A stretch of 64,000 nucleotides of DNA from Heterohyrax brucei (lineage: Eukaryota; Chordata; Mammalia; Hyracoidea; Procaviidae). The notes below the pieces were generated by a model that searched no databases, was not told the DNA's origin, and saw only the letters and a list, made by a program, of their open reading frames with translations. The first letter of the stretch is position 1; each line of letters begins with the position of its first letter. Positions 1 to 12,039 of this stretch are shown one piece after another. The stretch spans positions 66,142,351-66,206,350 of the forward strand of contig CM053162.1 in the NCBI GenBank assembly GCA_028571685.1. The letters are read 5' to 3'. Position numbers and translations under genes: made by a program.

Positions 1-1283
1 GATCACTTGACTGGATTTAGCATTTCCTTGGTTCCAAAGGTCTTTGTGTACTTCCTCTCTGAATACATTAGAAATTGAATGAATGAGACATGACAGTCCT
101 CACACGCACTGGGCATGCAAAAAGTTCTTGATGTTTCAAGTATCTAGTGAACTTTGGGTGCCATTCCTGGCTCTGACAAAACAACTCTGCTGACACTAAC
201 AGTCTTTTGTAAAAAAATCACCCTACAATTTTAGAGGAAAATTTATATGTAAAAAGTTATTAAAAATAATCATCACCAAATGCTTATAATAATATTCTTA
301 TACCAGGTTGCCCTATGATGACTCTTAGATGAAATATAATCACTCTAATTATCCATTTAAATTGACACACTATTTTTAGCTCTTCCTTCCCAAGCAATTA
401 GACTTCTAAACTGGTAAGACAGGTCAAGGTAACCAATTCCCTAAAAAAAGAAAGTGGTTTTTGACCTAAATGACAGAGAAACACTCAGGAAATCAGGGGG
501 GCTGGGAGAAAAACCTCCTTAGAAGACAATGCAATGTAAATGTTCTTTTAAACGGCTTTGATTTGAGAGCTAGAACAAATAAAAGTGAGGTAAAGAAAGA
601 CCTCAAAAATAATACTCAAATGAAAATGGTAAAGTGCATTAATTAGAATAAAAATCATGAGAGATTGGATTTTTTTAAGCAATAAAATTCAGAAAAATAC
701 TGTCAAATGATGAGTTAGTGAACTCCAGATTTTTCTCATACCTCTTCTATATGCTCTACAGGTTTTATGTTTTCCTTTAGATTCGACGGCACTTGGTGGC
801 TTGGCTGCATTTATGGACTTTAATAAACAGCTTTCTCTGATAATTATTTAGCTTGGTTGATATTGTATATTCCATACAATTCATTCCGCTATTCCTAATA
901 CTAAAATCCTCACATTGTATTGAGGTATGAGAGTACACTGCAGTTCCTGGCATGAGAGAAGAGCATAGTCCCCGGGACTCTGCTGACGTATGACAAAAAC
1001 TCCCAATCTTATGAGATTCCCTATTTTACCTGCTTCTTCTATTACCTCTCACTCCTCAAAGGGATCAGAAAGTATCTGAAATCAAAAATAAAAATGCTTT
1101 GAATAAATATGTCTTCTTTCCAAAATGAACCTTAAAGCCTAAGACATAAATACCAGAAACTTCAAAGCCCAAGTTTAATAAGCAATGATTTTACCTGCTT
1201 TTTCCTCCTGTGTTCTGTTTTAGTGGCTCTCCCATGAGACCACGGATCCTCAGTTGTTTAGCTGCCTGTACGGCAGACGGCTG
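1..1283. other. AT-rich sequence with no recognised feature
   Basis: No repeat family, exon-like frame or RNA gene could be recognised here. It ends where the first AfroSINE begins. Confidence 0.5.
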
Positions 1284-1449
1284 GAAACCCTGGTGGCATA
1301 GTGTTTAAGTGCTCCATCTGCTAACCAAAAGGTCTGCAGTTTGAATCCACCTGGCACTCCTTGGAAACTCGATGGGCAGTTCTATTCTGTCCTACGGGGT
1401 TGATATATGTCAGAATCAATTCTACAGCATTGGGCTTGGTTTTTTGTTT
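1284..1449 (+). mobile_element. AfroSINE (short form)
   Basis: A tRNA-derived SINE starting 'GAAACCCTGGTGGCATAG' (A-box region). It has a diverged B box in 'GCAGTTTGAATCCACC', the family core 'CTCCTTGGAAACTC', and a tail ending in a T-rich 'GGTTTTTTGTTT'. This is the standard afrotherian short form of about 165 bp. It is non-coding and is thought to depend on an RTE/LINE reverse transcriptase. The short frames across it are incidental. Confidence 0.9.
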
Positions 1450-2208
1450 ATGGCAGATGGTCATGTTGTAAGCACAAAGTACCAGGAATGGGAGGCAAGC
1501 ATCAACAAAAATCTCAAAGCACTAAATGTACAACATACTGGTGCAGTCCAAAGGGGAAGGCGATTCTAGGAATTTTCAAAGCCCTATTGACTCACATGGC
1601 GTTTGTTATCAAAGACTCAGCCTTGAACCCAATGATCCAATTAATGGTGGTGGCAGAAGTATAGAAGTGTGAAGGTCAGAGATCCACTCACCAGACCAAA
1701 TTTTGAACCCAGGTCAGACACATAACTACTTACAGCAAGGACAGACAAGTGGATTAAGGCAAGATCCAAAGAATATTCCATCATCAGGCATTTTCATGCA
1801 AACTTGAATGGATTCTGGTTCTATAGGAATACTAAGACTGAAGAAGTTGTGGTTGTGTATTTTTGTTGTTGTTGTTAGGTGCCTCAGTTGAAACTCATAG
1901 TAGCCCTAGGTACAACAAAACTTAATGCTGCCTTGTCTGCTCCATTCTCAAAATTATTGCAATTTTTCAGTCCACTGTTGCTGTCACTACGTAAATATAT
2001 CTTGCTAAAAGTCTTCCTCATTTCTGTTGACCCTCAGTTTTACTGGCCCCTTCTCCAGGGATTAGTCCCTCCTGATAATTTGTCCAAAGTACTTGAGACC
2101 AAGTTTTGCTATCCTTGCTTGTAAGACGTATTATGGCTGTACTTCTTCTAAGATAGTTTTTTCACCGTTCTTCAGCAACACTAAAACTCAGTGGTATATC
2201 CTTCTGAA

Positions 2209-2280
2209 CCAAAAACCAAACCCACTGCCCTTGATCCAGTTCTGACTCATGGTGACCCTGTGGGTTTTCAAGGGCAATAC
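2209..2280 (-). mobile_element. AfroSINE/RTE 3'-tail fragment inside the RTE
   Basis: 'ACCAAAAACCAAACCCACTG' followed by 'GACTCATGGTGACCCTGTGG' is the reverse complement of an AfroSINE tail. 'CTTCAGCAACAC' occurs on both sides (about 2173 and 2282). That hints at a target duplication, but 25 bp separate the left copy from the tail, so the point is unresolved. Confidence 0.55.
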
Positions 2281-3230
2281 TCTTCAGCAACACCATAGGC
2301 ATCTTATTCTGTCTTATTCATTGTCCAGCTTTCAAATGCACATGAGGTGAATAAAAATATGATGGCTACAGTCAGGTGCACCTTAGCCTCCAAGTGACAT
2401 TTTTGCTTTTTAACACTTGAAAAAGGCTTTTTGCAACCTTTTCCAATGCAGTATGTCATTTGACTTCTTAACTGCTACTTCCCTGGATGATGTTTGTGGA
2501 TCCAAGTCAAATAGAATGCTTGACAACTTCAGTATTTTCTCTTGTTTATCATGATGTTACTTACGAGTCCAGTACCGCGGATTACTGTTTTCTTCATGTT
2601 GAGGTGTAACCCTTGCTGAAGGCTGTAGTCTTCAACCTTTATCAGCAAGTGCTTTAAGTCCTCTTTGCTTTCAGCCAGCAAGTTTGTGTCATTTCTATAC
2701 TATAGGATGTTGACCAGTCTTCTTCCAATTCTCATGGCAAGTTCTTCTTCATACAGGCTAATTTTTCAGATTATTTTCAGTATACAGGCCAAGTAAGTAA
2801 GGCAAAAGGATATAGCTATGATGCACACTTTTCCTGACTTTAAATCATGCAGTATTCCCTTGCTCTGTTTGAACCAGTACCTCTTGGTGTATGTGCACGT
2901 TCCTCAAGAGTACCGTCAGCATTCTGGAATTTGCAGTCTTTGTAATGCTCTCCATGATGAGCTATAATCCACACAGTTAAATGCTTTTATATAAACAATA
3001 AAACATAGTTCAGACATCTTTCTGGTATTCTTTGCTTTCAACCAAGGGTCTACCTGACATCAACTATGGTATCCCATGTTGCCTGTCCTCTTCTGAATCT
3101 AGCTTGAAATTCAGGCAGTTCCTTGTGGATGCACCAGTAAAAACTGCTTTTGAATGATCCTTGGCAAAATTTTACTTGTTTGGGATATTAATGATATTGT
3201 TTGATAGCTTCCTTTATTCTGTAGAAATAT

Positions 3231-3497
3231 CTACCTTTGGAGTGGGCACAAATGTGGATCTCTTCCAGTTGATCGGTCTTCCAAATTTTCTGGCAGAGAC
3301 AAGTGAGTGCTTGTAGTGTTGCATTCATTTGGTTGAAGTTTCTCAGTTCGTATTATGTCTGTTTCTGGAGCCTTGGTTTTCACTAGTGTATTCAGTGCAA
3401 TTTGGACTTCTTCCTTCAGTACTGCTGGTTCATGATTACAGGCTGCCTCCTGAAACAGTTGAACACCAATCAACTCTGAGTATTTTTTCCATCTCAT
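3231..3497 (-). pseudogene. RTE reverse-transcriptase fragment (relic)
   Basis: An 88-codon open stretch of the decayed RTE. It has the spacing of the N-terminal reverse-transcriptase region of BovB-type proteins: an aromatic 'RW..Y.EL' start, then 'EPAVLKEEVQIALN', then 'KAPETD.I', where active relatives have a K-A-G/P-x-D motif. The end of the frame is shifted out of register. It is a coincidentally open piece of a dead transposon and not a gene. Confidence 0.65.
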
Positions 3498-5078
3498 TCA
3501 GATGATTCTTGCATCATTCAAATTTTGTCTATATAATCCTTCAGTGTTGCAACTCAAGGTTCCATTTTTCTTTTCCGGATCTTTAAGCTTGAGAAATGTT
3601 AACTGTATTCTATACTTCTGATTTTCTAACTCAAGGATTTTGTATATTTCATTATAATGTTTTATTTAATCTCCTCAAGTTGCCCTTTGAAATCTTCTGT
3701 TCACCTCTTTTAGTTTATCATTTCTTCCTTTTGCTTTAGCTACTCTATGTTCAAAAGCAAGCTTCACAGTCTTTGTGACATCTATTTTGGTGTTGTCTTT
3801 CCTGTTTTCTTAATGATCTTTTGCTTTGGTCACCTGTAATGTCCTTGATGTCATTCCACAACTCATCTGATATTCTATCATTAGGGTTCAATGTTTCAAA
3901 TCTAAATTCAGGTGGGACATCTTCAAGGTCCTACTTTGAATCTTGTGGGCTTCTTTTAGTTTTCTTCAGCTTCGATTTGAACTTGCATATGAGCAACTGA
4001 TGGTCTGTTCCACAGTTAGCCCCTAACCTTATTTTAACTGATGATATTGAATTTTTCTATTGTGTCTTTTCTCAGATTTACTTGATGTGATGTCTGTGTA
4101 TTCCAACTGGAAAGTCTGCATTTATAGTTATCACTTATGCTGTTGAGAGAATTTTTTTTATAACGAATGAGTCCTTGGTCTTTCAAAATCAATTGCTGGT
4201 CTTGCAAAAATGTCTCAAGATGTTTCTACTATTAAGACCATATTTTTCAACTGCCAGTCCTTCCTCTTTGTTTCCAACTTCCATATTCCAGTAGACAGTA
4301 ATTATCTTGAGCATTTTGATTGCATGTCTGAACAGTTTGACATTGCAGAAGCAAGTAAAATTCTTCAATATCTTCACATTTGGCCTTTGTGGTTTGTATA
4401 CAAATTTGAATAATAGCCTATTAACTGGTCTTCCTTGTAGGCCTATGGGTATTATCTTATCACTGTAAGCATTATACTTCAGGACAGATCTTTAAATTTT
4501 CTTTTTAATGATGAATGTCATATCATTCCTCTTCAATTTGTCCCTCCTGGCATAGTAGACCATATGTATGTCCAATGCAAGATGGCCAGTACAAATCCAT
4601 TACAGCTCACTAAATCTGGGCTATCCATGTTTACGCATTCAATTTCATTTTTGATGATTTCTAATTTTCCTAGATTCATACTTCATATATCCCACCTTCC
4701 ATGAATGGTTACAACTGTTTCTCCTCATTTTGGTTCATGTCACTTCAGCAAATAATGGTCCCTGAAGCTTGACTGCACCCACATTATTAAGGTCAACTGT
4801 ATTTTAAGGAGATAGCTCTTCCCCTGTGGTATTTTCCGTACCTTCCAAAATGGGGGGCTCATCTTCCAGCACTATATCAGATAATGTTCTGGTGCTATTC
4901 ATAATGTCATCATTGCCAATTTTTTCAAAAGTAGACCACGAGATGTTTCTTCCTTGTCTGTCTTAGCTTGGAATTTCCACTGAAACCTCTCCTTTATGGG
5001 GACTCTCCTGGCACTTGAAATACTGGTGGCTTAGCTTCCAGCATCACAGGAACACACAAGCCACACTATATAACAAAC

Positions 5079-6362
5079 TGACAATGATGAGCAGTAGTAT
5101 GTGTATATGTAGAGAGAGGCAGAGAGGGAGAAAGATAGATCTGTTAGTGTAATGGCATGCCTCCAGAGAGTGGCTAGAAAATGTTGGAAACAAGATCTAG
5201 CATACTTTAATGATAAAATTGGCAAGAACTCTGCCACCAGATGAGTGAGCTGGGCTCCATTCCTAGAATATTGAACAAACACCAGAGTACAGAGCAGAGA
5301 TCATGGCATAAATGGAAACTTGTGGTCATGATCAGATAGGTAGGCATGGGCATTCCCTGCAGAGGGAAGATATTGGATAAAATTAGTTCTGATCTAGCTA
5401 TGTCAAATGATAAGATAATGACTTGGCCAATTACTCATAAATTGGATCATAGTGCACCAAAGGCCATAAATTTAGGCATGCCTCACTCTGTTTTCTTCTT
5501 CCAATTCTGTGGCCTGTCTTTTTACTCCTGCAACAGAGGAGCAAACTGAGCCAGGGCCTGTCTCCTTGGAGTAGATTCTATTATTTCTCGGCTGAGATAG
5601 AAAAGAACACATTGTTTAAGTGTGTTGCGGTTCATGATAGGAGTTAGTATTTACTTAGACCCCTAGGCCATGTTTCTCAGGCAGCCCTAATAATAAAATA
5701 ATGCCTTGTTTCCCACTTGCTATTCTTAGATGAATGTACTTTTCTTCTAAGACCTCCTAGGGAAGAAGTATTTTGTTGTTATTAGTTTCTGTTGAGTCAG
5801 CTTCTACTCATGGGAGCCTTGTGTATAGCGGAAAGAAACAGTGGGGACTTTATGTATAACAGAATGAAACATAGCCTGGTCCTATTGAGAATGTATAGCT
5901 GGGGGTGAAAAAAGATTCTAGTATCTCCAGGTCTCCTGACTACCATATCATCTTATTACCACCTAATAGGACATCAATCACTTAGAGTTAAAATGTAGTG
6001 AAAATACTTAGCTAATCATCCTTGCAGAGTCAATCATAACAGAGGTTAATAACAGTGGTTAATGTACTGAGAAGGACAGAAGGAAAGAGACATGCTTACA
6101 TTTAAGAGAGCGTAGGAGACAGAGAAGATCACAAAACAAAAGCAGTCAGAGTGACACAAAGAGGCACTTGCGTGGGCAACTCCCATCACGACATCTGAGT
6201 TTCCAAATGAGATATTCCAAATGATATTCCAATACTTCCCAGCCAAAGTTAGAAGGTTTCATCTGACTTAGGCTAGGAGTTCCAGGACATCACTGCCATA
6301 ATGTTCTCTTGGTCAAGCAAGACAGCATTCCAAGGAATTAGTCTTCTTTTATAATGTGAGAT
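5079..6362. other. Mostly unrecognised sequence with an RTE 3' fragment
   Basis: About 5773-5890 contains a minus-strand RTE 3' end ('TTGTTGTTATTAG', then 'GTTGAGTCAGCTTCTACTCA' and a diverged tail with an internal duplication of 'TGTATA.C.GAA.GAAAC'). The rest shows no recognisable element or coding signal. Confidence 0.45.
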
Positions 6363-6532
6363 TAAACCACGGTGGTGTAGTGGTTAAGTGCTATGGTTGC
6401 GGACTAAAAGCTCAGCAATTCAAATCCACCATATGCTCCTTGGAAATCCTATGAAACAGTTCTACTCTGTCCTATAGGGTCATTATGAGTCAGAATTGAC
6501 TTGACGGCAATGGGTTTGTTTGTTTTGGTTTG
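6363..6532 (+). mobile_element. AfroSINE (short form)
   Basis: Starts 'AAACCACGGTGGTGTAGTGG', keeps 'AATTCAAATCCACC' as B box and 'TCTACTCTGTCCTATAGGGT', and ends 'GACTTGACGGCAATGGGTTT' plus a GTTTT-rich tail. It is one of the better preserved copies. Confidence 0.92.
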
Positions 6533-6734
6533 GCATATGTGGGAAGCATCACGTGTGTATGGAAGAGAAGGAACTGATAGAGTCTATCTTTGGAAACTAT
6601 CTAAAGCATTTAAAATTAGCAGAACAGGTAGTTATTTTACAATGTAAAGATTATTCATAAAGTTTGCTTTTTGTCTAGACTTGCTGAATTAAATATAGCC
6701 ATTTTCCAGAAGTTGGTGAGCCATCGCTATAAAT

Positions 6735-6830
6735 TATACAGCCTAGAAAACCATATGAGACAGTTATACCCTGTCCTATAGGATCCCTACAAGTCATAGT
6801 CACTTAGATGGTATACAACAATGGCATCAA
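6735..6830 (+). mobile_element. AfroSINE 3' half, probably long form
   Basis: 'ACAGCCTAGAAAACCATATG' then 'TACCCTGTCCTATAGGATCC' and a diverged tail. The 'ACAGCCTAG' lead-in matches the long AfroSINE form seen at 31.8 and 45.6 kb. The 5' half is missing. Confidence 0.6.
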
Positions 6831-7540
6831 CAAGGAAATAGTAGGGTCAACTGGTCTAAAACTGGGGGAGTCATATGAATTCCCATCTTGCACATTCTCT
6901 AAAATAGGCGTAATCACACAAACTACCTAACTTGTGGCTGGTCTGAGGTCTAAGGAGCCATCTGACTTGTGGACAGTACACACTGACCTAACCCTGAGTA
7001 AAAGAAAGAGCTGTATGGGGGAGTTGAGGTCTAGACAGAATAGGAAATGATAGATTTTCCTGAACTGAATTTACACTGCAAATTTATGTCAAGTCGAATC
7101 CAGTTCACATCCTGGTTAAGGGACACATGGGGTTTTGGATGAGAAAAGAGGAAAGGATTCTGGATGGTTATTTTCGTTTTTGCTACCTGAATGTTTTCTT
7201 TGGTCTTCGATTTAACAACAGACTTTTACTTGCCAGTACTTAACAGTTGTCTCGTGTGCAACTTGATTAGACTTAAGCGGATGTAGCACCCATGGAGGGG
7301 TTGTTGCCACTGGGTAGAATCCTTGTCCTGTGAATCTGTAGCTACTTGAGATTTTAGGACCACTTCTGAAACACCCTTAATGTGTCAAGCATCAACACAA
7401 CTAGATTATTTAAGGACATTTTAACGAAATGAGTCTTAATGATTCCAAATCTATCCCTCTACTTCCCATGGCCAGAAATGTTTTACCTTCCACTTGTAAC
7501 ATGGCTACAAAAATGACTCGTTAGGATTTTAAAGGATAGA
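6831..7540. other. No recognised feature
   Basis: Unique-looking sequence between a SINE fragment and an L1 3' end. No element or conserved frame was identified. Confidence 0.4.
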
Positions 7541-8300
7541 CTAGCAGGGGCAGGAGTCTGCGGATCATGGTTTCAGGAGATATCGAGGACAATTAGGATA
7601 TATGATGTTCCCCCCCCCCCAAGAAATTGTTCTGCATCCCATAGTGGTGAGTGGCACCTAGGGTCTCAAATGCCAGCAGGCTGCCATCTAAGGAACACTA
7701 ATTGGCCCCAACCCACCTGGAGCAAATGAAAACCAAGAACATCAGAGCCCAAGAGACAGAAGGGTCTGTATGATTAAGAGACTACGTCAGCATGAGACCA
7801 GAAGAGGTAAACGTTGCCCAGCCACCCCTACAGACATCCCTGTCAGGGAACACAGTGTACAGTTCCTGACTCAGAGTGAGAAAAAGGGGAGTGCAGGTCA
7901 AGAACTCTGAAAGACCAGGCTTGGTGGTCTGACAACCTGGAGGATCCCGGGGAATACAGCCTCAGGACTTGCTGCTGGCCTGGACCTGAGACTAGCACTT
8001 CAGACAAAGACTGGGGACTATGGGACACAGAGTGCTGCAGGTGGTATGTGTACTTTACGGTGTGATACATACGAGGCTGTCTAACTGATCTCTTTTGGGA
8101 GGGGAGAAAAGAGGGTGGAGAGGAGGGAACAGGTGTCAGTTCAGTGGGTACTGGAAGTAACAGTAGGGGGGATGAGTGTACTGTCAGTGCAGAGGGAAGA
8201 TAGAGTTGCAGAGAGGTGGGTGCTTGGGGTTTTGTGTGGCAAATTGACTTGGATTGCAAACTTTCACTTAATTATGAAAAAATAATAAAAAATAACAGTA
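7541..8300 (+). mobile_element. L1 3' UTR fragment, type C
   Basis: It carries 'CACCTAGGGTCTCAAATGCC' and 'GAGACAGAAGGG', then an AG/GGA-rich stretch and a terminal A-rich run at 8270-8300. These match, in reverse, the older L1 3' end at 19531-20552. The frame at 7843-8259 on the minus strand lies wholly in this 3' UTR and is not a gene. A C10-11 homopolymer sits at 7610-7620. Confidence 0.75.
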
Positions 8301-8589
8301 GTTTATTAAGCTCTCTGAGTTCAATTATTTTTTTTTCCTCTAGCCAATGGATGGCTTATGAGATATACAGTATTAAAAAAATGTTATTAGCTTCCTATTT
8401 AGGGAGAAATGACTATGCATGACTCTTCTTCCATTAAAAAAAAATGCATTTGAAAATCTGAAAGGAGATTCGCTGTTCCACAACAAAGATGAGACGTTGT
8501 CTTTACTAAGGAAAGAGACTCCACTTAAGATACTAGGAAATCTTGCCTCCTCTAACACCACTGTCAGCCACACACTGGCAGAAAAGTCA

Positions 8590-8725
8590 AGGTGATATAG
8601 GGGACAGAGCATAGGCTTCAAAGCTCACAGTTTCAGCTGAGCCATTGTCTATGCAGGTCATGAAATGTTCTGTGTCTCCTTTCTCTTTATTCAAGCAAGG
8701 TTAATAAAACCTGACTTTTTTTTAT
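8590..8725 (+). repeat. Probable MIR remnant
   Basis: The order 'GGGACAGAGCATAGGCTTCAAA', a central 'CTGAGCC.TTGTCTATGCAGGTCA' and a 'TTCTCTTTATTCAAGC' segment resembles the MIR arrangement (present, ... losing function, ... cutoff in the CORE). Similarity is weak and an alignment is needed. Confidence 0.35.
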
Positions 8726-10182
8726 AGTCATTAGCATGGTCAAATGGAATGAGATGTCAAAGCCATTTCTAAACTTAAAAGCACTATAAAATATCATTTC
8801 TTTAGGTTGTCCCCAAATAAATGCGTATTGTGCATAATTCATTGTACAATAATTTGGAAGGTAGAAATGTTTTTGCTAAGCATGAATGGCAACACTTTAA
8901 AGTGAATCTTCAAAAGCTGCTGACTTCTTGCTGTCCTCTTCATTGAAAATAGCTCTGCTGTTAGACATCCATTGCCTAGATAAATTCATGCTGTGATTCT
9001 ATTACATGTTTAAACTAAGAGAAAAATTTTATGGTTTTCTTTCATAGTATTAAAAAAAGTCAGGGCTATAGTAGGAAAATTTAAAAACAAAATTAAGTGG
9101 AAAAAGATGTATAGATTCCACTAAACCAAGCGTCAGTTGTTAAATTTTGTGACAGTGTCTGTAAATATCCATCTACAATCTTCATACAGATAAAAATGGA
9201 AAGTGAGGAAGAAATGACAATATATGGCCTACCTGCTTTATTTCTAGCATTTTCATGTAACAACATCTTTTAATGGAGAAAGAGAATGGTCTAAAACAGA
9301 GCTTAGATTTTCCTCTTTCTCAAATCCCTGTTGAGATAGTTCTGATCGTGTACACAGGAAATTCTGTTTTCACCTCACTAATAGAAACTCTAGATAGTGT
9401 CATCCAGCTAACAAAAACTTTAAAGAGGTTTCAAACAAGGGTGAGGTATAGGGCAAGGAGGGGAAAACAGTGTGTCACAGAGCCACCATTCCCTATTGGT
9501 CTTCTCAAGAAGCTTCCCATAGATGCTATGCCTAGGAGATCCCACACCACCGGCCGAGCTCAAGGAAGGACACACCAGTGAAAACATTTCTGCCCAACTG
9601 CTTGGGGAGAAGCTCTTGCATCTGTCATTCCAGGGGAAGTCCAGCTTGGCAACTGCTTCAAGGTTGTACTGTGAGAGGCAGAACAAACACATTAAACCAG
9701 GAGACGAACAAGATTCGTTGTGCCTCACTACACTCAAAGAGGAATCCCACATCTTGTTTCTACCCATCTGTGTAGGCGAAAGGTGAGAAGCAAGGAGGTC
9801 ATATCACTGGCCCCAACTCAAGTTTTCATGTCAAGATGAGGTCTACAAAGAGGAATCCATATCTGTATAAACATGGACACAAACTACCTGTGACTATAAA
9901 CAATTGCATACGTATGTTTTCAACGTAGGGGTTCTTTATTTGCTGGACTTAATACAGTGTTTCACATTCACATTTCGTAAAATAAGTTCTTTGAAGAATG
10001 CGTAAGCATTATATTCTATGTCATTCCATCAGAAATATTCAGATGACTCATAGCTTTTGATCTTCCAGGGAAGTATTACTTCACTTCTGACTATTACCTC
10101 TATCTTCCTTCCTGTTTTACTTAGCTCCATAAAACTTGCCACCATATTAAACACTACCTATTTAAATTATTTATTTTCTGAT
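8726..10182. other. No recognised feature
   Basis: Overlapping open frames on both strands at 9273-9786 (65-115 codons) share no recognisable domain, do not match a family I know and are of chance length. No transposon was identified. Confidence 0.4.
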
Positions 10183-10733
10183 TGTCATGGATTGAATTGT
10201 GTTCCCCTTGGTTAGGCCCCAATTCCCAGCATTCTGTGGTCGTCCTCCATTCTGTGACCGATATGATTTTTACATGTGTTGTAAATCGTATCTCCGTCTG
10301 TGGTTAATCAGGCAAGGCTGGATTATGCTAAAGAGGATTAATGCGAGATGTCACCCTCTAGCTCAGGTCGCATCCCTGATTCAATGTAAAGGGAGTATCC
10401 CTAGGATGTGGCCTGTACCTCATTTTCTTTTACAAAAGACACAAAGAAAGGGACATGAACAGAGTGTTGGGGACCTCATGCCAACAAGAAAGCAGCACTG
10501 CGAGCAGGACTCACCCTTTGGACTTGAGGCTCCTGTGCAGAGACGCTCTAGACCTGGGGAGATTGACGACAAGGACCTTCTCCTAGAGCCAACAAACAAG
10601 AAAAGTGTTTCCCTGAAGCTGATGCCCTGAATTTGGACTTCTAGCCTACTAGCCTATGAGAGACCAAATGTCTCTTTGTTGAAGACATCTACTTGTGGTA
10701 TTTCTGTTCTAGCAAAACTAGATGACTAAGACA
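10183..10733 (+). mobile_element. Solo LTR, ERVL-MaLR type
   Basis: Starts 'TGTCATGGATTGAATTGTGT', contains 'GATGTCACCCTCTAGCTCAG' and 'AAGAAAGCAGCACTG', and ends 'CTAGATGACTAAGACA'. This is the TG...CA form of MaLR LTRs. At 551 bp it is a complete LTR. The flanks 'CTGAT' and 'ATGAC' only partly agree as a 5-bp duplication. No internal region is attached, which implies homologous deletion between the two LTRs. The 143-codon frame across it is non-genic. Confidence 0.85.
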
Positions 10734-11309
10734 ATGACCTATAACTTCCCCATTTGAAAGGAAGGAAATTCTGTGGGGACAGACTTTTTTTCTCCACTTG
10801 AGTATTCATGTCTAAGATAATCTGGCATACAACAGATAATCAATACACAGTTGTTGAATACAAGATTGAACAAGAGGACATGTGGGATATAAGGCAAGTT
10901 CATGTTTGTTTTCCACTGTCTGAATTTATACAATGGAGCTAGTTTTCTTCATTCCCCTGGGTGAAATTTGTGGGAAAAAAATCTGATTTTTCTTAGCTGG
11001 TATGAGTAGTTTGACTTATGATGCATTCAAGTTATGCAAAGCATGCTTACAACTATCCTTTTTTTTTGTATCTCTTAGTGTTAGCAGTATGTATGTGTGC
11101 ACGCACGTTTGTGTTAAATACGTCTGTAGGTTATACATAATGTTTCTAACCACGAATACAAATAAGATTGGATTTATAAATAGCAGTAACAATGGTAATA
11201 AATACTGATAATAAATAACAAGAACAACAACTACCTGTGCATGGTCCTCGGGTCACTTTGCATGGAAAGTGTAGTATTATCTCTCGCTTCTGTAATTCTT
11301 ATACCACTT
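10734..11309. other. No recognised feature
   Basis: AT-rich spacer between two solo LTRs with a short alternating TGTATG/TGTGCACG patch near 11085-11115. Nothing coding is evident. Confidence 0.4.
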
Positions 11310-11852
11310 TGTCATGGACTGAATTGTGTCCCCGCCAAACTGTAGTAATTTGGCTAGGCTGATGATTCCCACTGCTGTGTGATTGCCACCTGTTTTGTCA
11401 TTTTCTGACGCTGTGAATACTACTCTCTGCCTGTGGTCAACTGAATTTATATTAAAGAAGATTGGGGGGAATGGTAAAATCCTTCCCATTATCATCTCCC
11501 TGTTCCAATGTAGAGTTTCTCTGGCATGTGGCTTGCACCTTTTATCCTACAAGAGATAAAAGAAAAGGGAAGCAATGAGAGAGTTCTGAACCTCATACCA
11601 TCAAGAAAGCAGCACTGGGAGCAGAGTATGTCCTTCAGACCTGAGGTTCCTGTACCAAGATGCTCCCTGACCAAGACTGATGCAACACAAAACTTTTCCT
11701 TCAGAGCTGACAAAGAGAGAAATCCTTCCCTGGAGTGGACATACTGAATTTAAACTTGTAGTCTACTGTGAGAGAAAAAAACTTTTCATTTTTTTAAAAA
11801 AAGCCATCCACTTACAGTATTTCTGTTAGAGTAGTACCAGATGACTAAGACA
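11310..11852 (+). mobile_element. Solo LTR, ERVL-MaLR type, with perfect target duplication
   Basis: 543 bp from 'TGTCATGGACTGAATTGTGT' to 'GATGACTAAGACACA'. It is flanked on both sides by 'CACTT' (11305-11309 and 11853-11857), the 5-bp duplication expected for this class. It shares most internal blocks with the LTR at 10183, including 'ATCCTACAAGAGATAAAAG' and 'AAAGCAGCACTGGGAGCAGA', and so belongs to the same subfamily. Confidence 0.92.
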
Positions 11853-12039
11853 CACTTCAACGTAATTATCAAAAACATAGACCATGGTTCAAAGTTAGAT
11901 TCTCATTCCTCTCTCAGTCTGAGCTTAAGAAAGTGGGGAAGAGGAAAAATCTTTGCAGAGGTCCTTCAGTAAAGATTCTACATTTGCCTGATGGGATGTT
12001 ACGGTGCAGTGGATGTCTTTTATACTACCTTTTGAGTCA

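Larger units (their letters stand above)
1855..5078 (-). mobile_element. Near full-length decayed RTE/BovB-like LINE
   Basis: The 3' end is at the left: a GTT microsatellite at about 1862-1877, followed by the RTE 3' UTR signature (reverse complement of 'GTGCCTCAGTTGAAACTCAT'). Reverse-transcriptase-derived sequence fills 2400-4200, including a recognisable frame at 3231-3497. Endonuclease and 5' UTR sequence run to about 5078. The length of about 3.2 kb equals a full BovB-type RTE. RTE elements encode one protein with an APE-type endonuclease and a reverse transcriptase. This copy carries many stops and frameshifts and is dead. RTE/BovB is patchily distributed among mammals and is known from Afrotheria. 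The 5' boundary is approximate because no target duplication was identified. Confidence 0.8.

Noticed and set aside
1284..1449. tRNA gene suggested by A- and B-box-like motifs
   Set aside because: The same motifs recur in about thirty copies with a shared SINE body and tail; no cloverleaf with paired acceptor arms is present.
7843..8259. 138-codon minus-strand open frame
   Set aside because: It is the antisense of an L1 3' UTR and is not open in the related 3' UTR at 19.5 kb.
9273..9786. Overlapping open frames on both strands
   Set aside because: No family resemblance; frames on both strands over the same bases point to locally low stop density and not to a gene.
10199..10630. 143-codon plus-strand open frame
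   Set aside because: It lies entirely within a MaLR solo LTR; the related LTRs do not preserve the frame.
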